Part shown: positions 21,601 through 30,600 of the stretch, in pieces
How the letters are laid out: every line of letters starts with the position of its first letter
Position numbering within the stretch: position 1 is the stretch's first letter
Assembly (NCBI GenBank): GCA_030710605.1
Contig: CP092880.1
Location: 6,629,009 to 6,693,008, forward strand
Length of the DNA: 64,000 nucleotides
Direction: 5' to 3'
Source: Cordylochernes scorpioides
Taxonomy: Eukaryota; Arthropoda; Arachnida; Pseudoscorpiones; Chernetidae
Notes under the pieces: generated by a model
Seen by the model: the letters and a program-made list of their open reading frames with translations, nothing else
Database searches by the model: none
What the model was told of the DNA's origin: nothing
Made by a program: the position numbers and the translations under genes

Positions 21601-24600
21601 TGAACATCGTGGTCTTTATATACACTCATTGACAAAACTTAAGCAAGTTGAAAGTCTTTGATATATCATCCTAGACAGAAGTCGGCAAACTGACGGCTCG
21701 AGAGCAACATGCGGCTCTTTGAATATGAAGCTGCGGCTCTTTATATAGTCTTCTTCTTCTTCATTCAATCATATCAGGGTATCAAGCTTGTTTGACAACC
21801 ATCATGACTGGTGAAGTAGAATACGTCTGCCTTTGTCATCAAGACTGGGAGCACTACTCAGTGGCAGGCCGAATTAGCTCCAAAATAAATGGCCGCCTGA
21901 CATGGGGAACAGACGCCATGTGCAGTCAATCCTATCATGGAGTACAAATGCTGCTCATCCTGTGTCCCTGGATCAGGAGCCTTTACAGGGTACTATCAGC
22001 CAAGCCAGCTGAGACCAGGTTTTTTAGTGAGCTTGTTACTGCTCCCCCTCCTCCTTTTTCATCCGGGCTTGGGACCGGCAAAGGCGAAGTTTCTTTATAT
22101 AGTTCCATATGTAAATATTATTTATGCGAGTACTGTTTATTGTTGGCAAGAAAAAAATTTGTGGCTCTTTAAAAACTTTAAATTTTGTAAATTGTAATTT
22201 TTGACTCTTCCGACTCAAAAGTTTGCCGACAACTGTCCTAATCTTTTTTTTTTTTTTGAAGGATACAGAGAAAATTTTGTCCACACTTGGTTATCTCGTG
22301 TGTCTTCAATAAAGGTCACTGTGTATCAAATATCTTTCAGAGTTATTGTCTGAATCCCGATATGTAGCAAAAAGGTACAACTTCTTTAAATTTTGTCTAT
22401 GAGTATATATATAAATGAAACCATTAAAATCACGGATTTTCTTTTGAATTAAAACAAATTTCTACTGTCCTTACTGAGAGGAAAAAACATTGGGAGGGCT
22501 TGACTCATCAGTGTTTTACCTTCCCAATAGTTTCGCCAATGTAATCTACTATAACGCTTTTGAGAGTTTTAATATCGATTCGGGATATTTTGCTTATACA
22601 CCTATCCCCCGATTTACACGGTAGATACGTTCCTGAGAAAAATATGTAAATCGAAAATTAAAATTTTTTTAAAATTAGAAATACAGACACAGTGTGCGTG
22701 TGCAGCAAGTCGTGCAGGGATTCCTCGTGAGATGTGTACACAGCGCATGTGTTCAATCACAGTAGCATTTAGTATAGTGCGATAAAAACAACAACAACAA
22801 AAAAAACTTATTTGGAAAACTCTAAAAGCGAAAACGTGTAAAACAATTACCGTGTAAATCGGGGGATAGGTGTATATCTAATACTGGAAGATGGAATATT
22901 GGTATTGAAGAAAACTATGAACATAAGATTACATGCTTTATACAAGGTTGTCTCACAAGTTCGTAAACACTTACAAAAAATTGTAATACCAATATTATTC
23001 GCTGTTATATATAATTTACTAGCGGATGTACCCGGCTTCGCCCGGGTTTTACCCGAGTAAAGGTTTGTCTAACGAACATTTGTTGAAACAATTCTATATA
23101 AACTTATTTTAAAAAATAATATATATTTTTTGATAATTTGATACTCGTAAATTTGAATCTCTCGATAAAGTGAACATTTTTCCCGGTCCCTTGAAAAATA
23201 CTCTATAAGTTGAATAAAATCAATATTAATTGGTTCCCTCGGTAATTGGAAGTTAAAGGAATAGTATCTTTGCCTTGGAATTGTATCATTTTTCTTGTCT
23301 CAAATAAATTGCCGCGATATCCTGAATTTTGTCTTTCCTAATTTTCTACATTACAAAATCATCATTTAATCTATTCTCCCAATATATATGTTGTAGATAA
23401 ATGATAAAACTAACTTTGACTTTTGCGCAATTAATAGGTAGAAAATCTTACTTTTGATAAATAATCTTTAAGATAATAAACTTAGTGATAAGAAAATTAA
23501 TAGATAAAAAAACTTGTTATCATCGTCGCAATGGGGGCGCTGCTTTCGAGTTAAATCTACAAATCTGCAAATAACTCTAAGGATATTCAAGATATTCAAG
23601 AAATTATTTTTCAAAAACCTTCCCGGGAATATAGCTAATAATATCCCAAAATTTCACGGCGATTGGATGTATGGTTTTTGAATCTATAGAGTACAGACAG
23701 ACAGACAAACAGACAGACATTCAATTTTATATATATAGATAGATTTGTATTATGTATAAAGTAATTATATTTTAGTTTAAAAAATATTATGTATTCGTCG
23801 TAATAATATTATTCGCCAAGTAATAAGAAAAAAAACGCTTTAAGAAAAACACAAACTTTTGAGACAACCTTATATGTTTACGAACTTTTGGGATAACCTT
23901 ATATGTTTACGAACTTTTTGGACAAGCTTATATGTTTACGAACTTTTGGGATAACCTTATATGTTTACGAACTTTTGGGATAACCTTATAAGTTTACGAA
24001 CTTTTGGGATAACCTTATATGTTTACGAACTTTTGGGACAACCTTATATGTTTACGAACTTTTGGGATAACCTTATATGTTTACGAACTTTTGGGATAAC
24101 CTTATATGTTTACGAACTTTTGGGATAACCTTATATGTTTAGGAACTTTTGGGATAACCTTATATGTTTACGAACTTTTGGGATAACCTTATATGTTTAC
24201 GAACTTTTGGGATAACCTTATATATTTACAAACCTTTGGGACAACCTTATATATTTACGAACTTTTGGGATAACCTTATATGTTTACGAACTTTTGGGAT
24301 AACCTTATATATTTACGAACTTTTGGGAAAACCGTATATGTTTACAAACCTTTGGGATAACCTTATATGTTTACGAACTTTTGGGATAACCTTATATGTT
24401 TACGAACTTTTGGAACAACCTTATATGTTTACGAACTTTTGGGATAACCTTATATGTTTACGTACTTTTGTAATAACCTTATATGTTTACGAACTTTTGG
24501 GATGACCTTATATGTTTACGAACTTTTGGGACAACCTTATATGTTTACGAACTTTTGGGATAACCTTATATGTTTACGAACTTTTGGGACAACCTTATAT

Positions 24601-27600
24601 GTTTACGAACTTTTGGGATAACCTTATATGTTTACGAACTTTTGGGATAACCTTATATGTTTACGAACTTTTGGGACAACCTTATATATTTACGAACTTT
24701 TGGGATAACCTTATATGTTCACGAACTTTTGGGATAACCTTATATATTTACGAACTTTTGGGAAAACCGTATATGTTTACAAACTTTTGGGATAACCTTA
24801 TATATAAAATAAAAGGATTTAAAAGCGCGAATGTTTCTTTTATACATAAAACGAACTTCTACTGTCCTTACTGCGATGAAAAAATATATTGGGAGGGCTT
24901 GGCTCATCAGTGGTGAACCCTCCCAGCGGTTTCGCCAATTTAATCCACCAGACCGCTTCTCAGAGCTCTAATATTGTATTGGAACATTCTGCTTTTATAA
25001 GCTACACTGAAGGATGGAATCTTAGAAATGGTTTTCAAGTACACTATGGACATAAGCTTATAGGACAGTAGAATTATATTCAAATATTTGCTTCGAGCAA
25101 TGCTCTTCAGCAAACTATAAAGACAAGGCCATTAGGAATAAATTAACACAAGGCAATAACGCGCCATCTATACATATAAAATAAAAGGATTTAAAAGCGC
25201 GAATGTTTCTTTTATACATAAAACGAACTTCTACTGTCCTTACTGCGATGAAAAAATATATTGGGAGGGCTTGGCTCATCAGTGGTGAACCCTCCCAGCG
25301 GTTACGCCAATTTAATCCACCAGACCGCTTCTCAGAGCTCTAATATTGTATTGGAACATTCTGCTTTTATAAGCTACACTGAAGGATGGAATCTTAGAAA
25401 TGGTTTTCAAGTACACTATGGACATAAGCTTATAGGACAGTAGAATTATATTCAAATATTTGCTTCGAGCAATGCTCTTCAGCAAACTATAAAGACAAGG
25501 CCATTAGGAATAAATTAACACAAGGCAATAACGCGCCATCTATACATATAAAATAAAAGGATTTAAAAGCGCGAATGTTTCTTTTATACATAAAACGAAC
25601 TTCTACTGTCCTTACTGCGATGAAAAAATATATTGGGAGGGCTTGGCTCATCAGTGGTGAACCCTCCCAGCGGTTACGCCAATTTAATCCACCAGACCGC
25701 TTCTCAGAGCTCTAATATTGTATTGGAACATTCTGCTTTTATAAGCTACACTGAAGGATGAAATCTTAGAAATGGTTTTCAAGTACACTATGGACATAAG
25801 CTTATAGGACAGTAGAATTATATTCAAATATTTGCTTCGAGCAATGCTCTTCAGCAAACTATAAAGACAAGGCCATTAGGAATAAATTAACACAAGGCAA
25901 TAACGCGCCATCTATACATATAAAATAAAAGGATTTAAAAGCGCGAATGTTTCTTTTATACATAAAACGAACTTCTACTGTCCTTACTGCGATGAAAAAA
26001 ATATGTATAAAAGAAACATTCGCGCTTTTAAATCCTTTTATTTTATATGTATAGATGGCGCGTTATTGCCTTGTGTTAATTTATTCCTAATGGCCTCGTC
26101 TTTATAGTTTGCTGAAGAGCATTGCTCGAAGCAAATATTTGAATATAATTCTACTGTCCTATAAGCTTATGTCCATAGTGTACTTGAAAACCATTTCTAA
26201 GATTCCATCCTTCAGTGTAGCTTATAAAAGCAGAATGTTCCAATACAATATTAGAGCTCTGAGAAGCGGTCTGGTGGATTAAATTGGCGAAACCGCTGGG
26301 AGGGTTCACCACTGATGAGCCAAGCCCTCCCAATATATTTTTTCATCGCAGTAAGGACAGTAGAAGTTCGTTTTATGTATAAAAGAAACATTCGCGCTTT
26401 TAAATCCTTTTATTTATATGTATAGATGGCGCGTTATTGCCTTGTGTTAATAACCTTATATGTTTACAAACTTTTGGGATAACCTTATATGTTTACGAAC
26501 TTTTGGAATAACCTTATATGTTTACGCACTTTTGGGACAACCTTATATGTTTACGAACCTTTGAGATAACCTTATATGTTTACGAACTTTTGGGACAACT
26601 TTATATGTTTACGAACTTTTGGGATAACCTTATATGATTACGAACTTTTGGGATAACCTTATATGTTTACGAACTTTTGGGATAACCTTATATGTTTTCG
26701 AACTTTTGGGATAACTTTATATGTTTACGAACTTTTGGGATAACCTTATATATTTACGAACTTTTAGGATAACCTTATATGTTTACGAACTTTTAGGATA
26801 ACCTTATATGTTTACGAACTTTTGGGATAGCCTTTTATGCGTGGTAAGGACAAAATACTCAGGAGATAAGTTTCTTCATAATGAAGAAACTTATCTCCTG
26901 AGTATTTTGTCCTTACCACGCATGTAATTGGGAAGATTTTACCTCGTTTAGAATAACCTTTTATGTTTACGAACTTTTGGGATAGCCTTATATGTTTACG
27001 AACTCTTGGGATAACCTTATATGTTTACGAACTTTTGGGATAACCTTTTATGTTTACGAACTTTTGGGACAACTTTATATGTTTACGAACTTTTGGGATA
27101 ACCTTATATGATTACGAACTTTTGGGATAACCTTATATGTTTACGAACTTTTGGGATAACCTTATATGTTTTCGAACTTTTGGGATAACTTTATATGTTT
27201 ACGAACTTTTGGGATAACCTTATATATTTACGAACTTTTAGGTTAACCTTATATGTTTACGAACTTTTAGGATAACCTTATATGTTTACGAACTTTTGGG
27301 ATAACCTTTTATGCGTGGTAATGACAAAATACTCAGGAGATAAGTTTCTTCATAATGAAGAAACTTATCTCCTGAGTATTTTGTCCTTACCACGCATGTA
27401 ATTGGGAAGATTTTACCTCGTTTAGAATAACCTTTTATGTTTACGAACTTTTGGGATAGCCTTATATGTTTACGAACTCTTGGGATAACCTTATATGTTT
27501 ACGAACTTTTGGGACAACTTTATATGTTTACGAACTTTTGGGATAACCTTATATCTTTACGAACTTTTGGGACAACCTTTTAGTCTTATGTTTATTCAAG

Positions 27601-30600
27601 GGCTATCTTGTCAGTGGCCTTGACACCGCAGTGTCATCGCGTCCAATATTTATTTGATACAATTTATAGAACCTTGATAGGAAGAGAGCCACAAGAAATA
27701 GATGACAATTACTATTTTCTTACAGTCTTCTTATCAACAATCCACACAGGTACTGCTATAATACGGCCGGCAATGTATGGTTTCCATTTTATAACGCGAG
27801 GAGATAGTCAATAGAGACCATCTGGTTGTGTTTGTACATGGAGAAAAGATGAAGATACCGGATTTCTACTTATTAACAACTGGCTGAGAAATTAAAAATA
27901 AAATCAAACACTCGCGAGATTAAAATTCGTTAAAAATCAAGTAAAATGTATGATCATTAAGTTCTCAGACTCGCTTATTAAAAAAAAACTGCATGAGTTT
28001 AAATAAAATTGATCGTTTAAAAAAAAGATTAAAAGATTGAGCTATCCGTGAAAAAAAAAAAAGAATTAGCCACGTACTATTTTCATTGTTCGATTTTTAA
28101 TCGAACAATGGTTTTAAATTTTGTTTCAAATTGTGTAAATCTGTTTCTAAAAGTTTGCTAATGAATCGAAAAGCTTTCGGAGAAAGGGCTATTAAAAGAA
28201 CGAGGGCTTTTTGAATGGTTTAAACATTTTAAAGAAGGTGTGACACGGGTATTTGATGAGCTAGCTTGTATATATTTTATAATATATTAAAGCTTCTATA
28301 TGCTGGTAAGTAATTTATTGAATTTCTAACATCGTTTGTTTTTATGGCTTGACTAGCCGAATGACCCGGGCAACGCCCAGGTTTTACCCGATTAAATGTT
28401 TTTATTCAAATACTATTTGTTACAATTATAAATTAGCGCCGTGGATGTCACTCTTGTGAAACGTCCCGCTCCAAACTTTGTGTCAGAGAAGCGATATTTT
28501 TATAAAGAGATGATCTGGCTTTGTGTCTTCTGCTCGAATGAATGTTTTTCTGTTAGAATTTTGTTCCTGCACACTAAAAATGAACTGGCTTCACCCGTGG
28601 TCTCAGCTTTTTGGAATTTTTCCCGATATAATTTTGTATCTGATAATCAAACATGATACAGCAATATTGTCATCATCAATTTCTGACTAAAAAAACAACT
28701 ATTTTTGCCCATAACCTGTCAATTTTATTTTTTATTGGCTAAAAATCCGATAAATATATTTTCTAGATTTTCTCTATGTCCTGTCAAAACACGTTTTACA
28801 TGTACATTAGGTCAGCTGATATTACCTCCCATATTCACCGCTAGAGGCGCTGCTTGCGAGCGAAATGGCAAATTTGCAACGCAATTTGCAAATAACTCGA
28901 AGAATATTCGGGATAGAGACCTGAAATTTTCACTATAAGTTTTTCCAGATTCTGCTCTATATACTGTTAAAATTTCAGTCAGATTAGCTACGTATTGTGG
29001 ACGTGTATAGCCGACATAGACATAGGGATTATAGGCTATCAAAACTTATGGATTATTTCAGAACACTACGTTCTGATACCAGAGACTGTCAAAGATACTG
29101 AATATTACCGAAATGCTATGTGTTCTCCTAACAGGCACACAGGATACCTGTCAGAGGTGTTAGACTTTCTAAGAACACTATGTTATGACACCAGGCTATT
29201 ATAAAAATGTCAAAGATTTTCTACAATCATTAAACATGTCTTCAGTATCGTAAAGATAAAGGTTACCTGGCCGGAATTCATATTTCTTAAAAATAAAGAT
29301 AATTCGGCCAGTAAATATTTTTTATTGTCTCGACGTTTCGACAAAATCTTTTGTCCTCGTCAGAAGCGAACAAAAAACATTTGGCAAAGCGTTAAAAATT
29401 ATTCTCAGAAATATGTTTCAGTAGTGATAGTCATGTGAGACGACCCTATACAGAGCACGTTACGCTCATATGCAGGAAATAATCCACTCAATTTCCCAGT
29501 ATCTACTCAGATCGATTTCCACTCCACTTCCAAATCCACTCACAATCCATCCACTCACCATCGCTACTGGAGCTGCAGGCGTATCAGGCCCCTCATCATC
29601 GAAGCCTTCAGTGTCCTCGAGCGACACTCTGATTTGCGGACCTGGATTTTCGGGTCTGGCCTCGAAGATGACGACCTGGCCATCCTGGCGTCGGCCAAAT
29701 CCATCATCTACCGGTACTTCGTACAGGTTGGGCTGACCACCCGCTCATCGCCTGGGAAAGAAGGCTCACTCGCCGGGGCACATCCCCCGCATGATAATCT
29801 ATATTTTAGTTTTATATCCATTTTAATGTAAATTATTGACAAGATGTCAATAAAATTTGTTTCAATTGTCAATTTTCACTCACAATCCATTCAGATTCCA
29901 GTATCTCTCTGTTGATTCTCACCAACATTGCTGCAGGAAACAACAGACCGCTCCTGTCAGATGATGATATCGTAGTCAACTCCATCTCCTTCGTTATCGG
30001 GGGGTAAGTAACCAGATCACATTAGCTAGCAAAAAGAAACGTTTCAAAATATTTTCTCACAATGAGTTTCTTTTTATTAAAAAACGCTATCTTTCAAGTG
30101 ATAATCGCCCTTCAACGGGCTTAATAAAATATCGACTATATCCTACCAGAAATATTTACAAAAACAAACGTAGATATTTATAACTTAAATTTTTTAAAAT
30201 TTGTTCATGTAAATATTTCTGGTAGGATAAATTCAATATTTTATTAATCCTATCGAAGAGCGATTATCACTTGAAAGCTAGCGTTTTTTAAATAAAAAGA
30301 AACTTATTGTGAGAAAATATTTTGTAATTTTAAAACTTTTTTCACAATTTTATCATGAATAGAAAAAGAAATGTTGTCATTCCGTCAAAACAAACATTAA
30401 AACTTACTGCCATCTATTGACCATATCCGTAATCTATCGGACTCTCTTCGACAATCAAACCATAACACCAACTTTAGAAAATTAAGAACACCCACTTGGA
30501 TATCATGATTTCAGACTAATGGCACTCGTCAATCCAAGACGGTCTTTAATTTCATGAGATCGTTACGGGTTTCGTGAAATACTCAGAATTTCCCAAAGAG

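Larger units (their letters stand above)
21621..22411. mobile_element. mariner-type MITE ('actcatggacaaaacttaag'), split by an insertion
   Basis: Left end 'acactcattgacaaaacttaa', right end 'ctttaaattttgtctatga' + GTATA are inverted versions of the same terminal repeat. The inner part ('ggttatctcgtgtgtcttc', 'gttattgtctgaatcccga') is the parent of the 66-bp and 118-bp satellites. Interrupted by the hAT-like MITE. Confidence 0.7.
26456..27585. repeat. 29-bp satellite, right block with higher-order repeat
   Basis: About 30 more 29-bp units. A 474-bp segment is duplicated (e.g. GTGGTAA at 26841 and 27315), including the palindrome and the unique bit 'gtaattgggaagattttacc'. Confidence 0.9.

Noticed and set aside
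24164-24916. Long repetitive ORFs (NLICLRTFGITLYVYELLG-type) in the 29-bp array
   Set aside because: Three 29-bp units make 29 codons, so the frames are by-products of the repeat; no start context, no family, and variants hit all codon positions equally.
3886-27585. CRISPR array
   Set aside because: Units are contiguous or nearly so, without unique spacers, in a eukaryotic gene setting with no cas genes.
29634-29831. A small host gene in P450 intron 6
   Set aside because: The reading frame merges with a LINE-like 3' UTR (caataaaatttg...) and has no start; a LINE relic is simpler.
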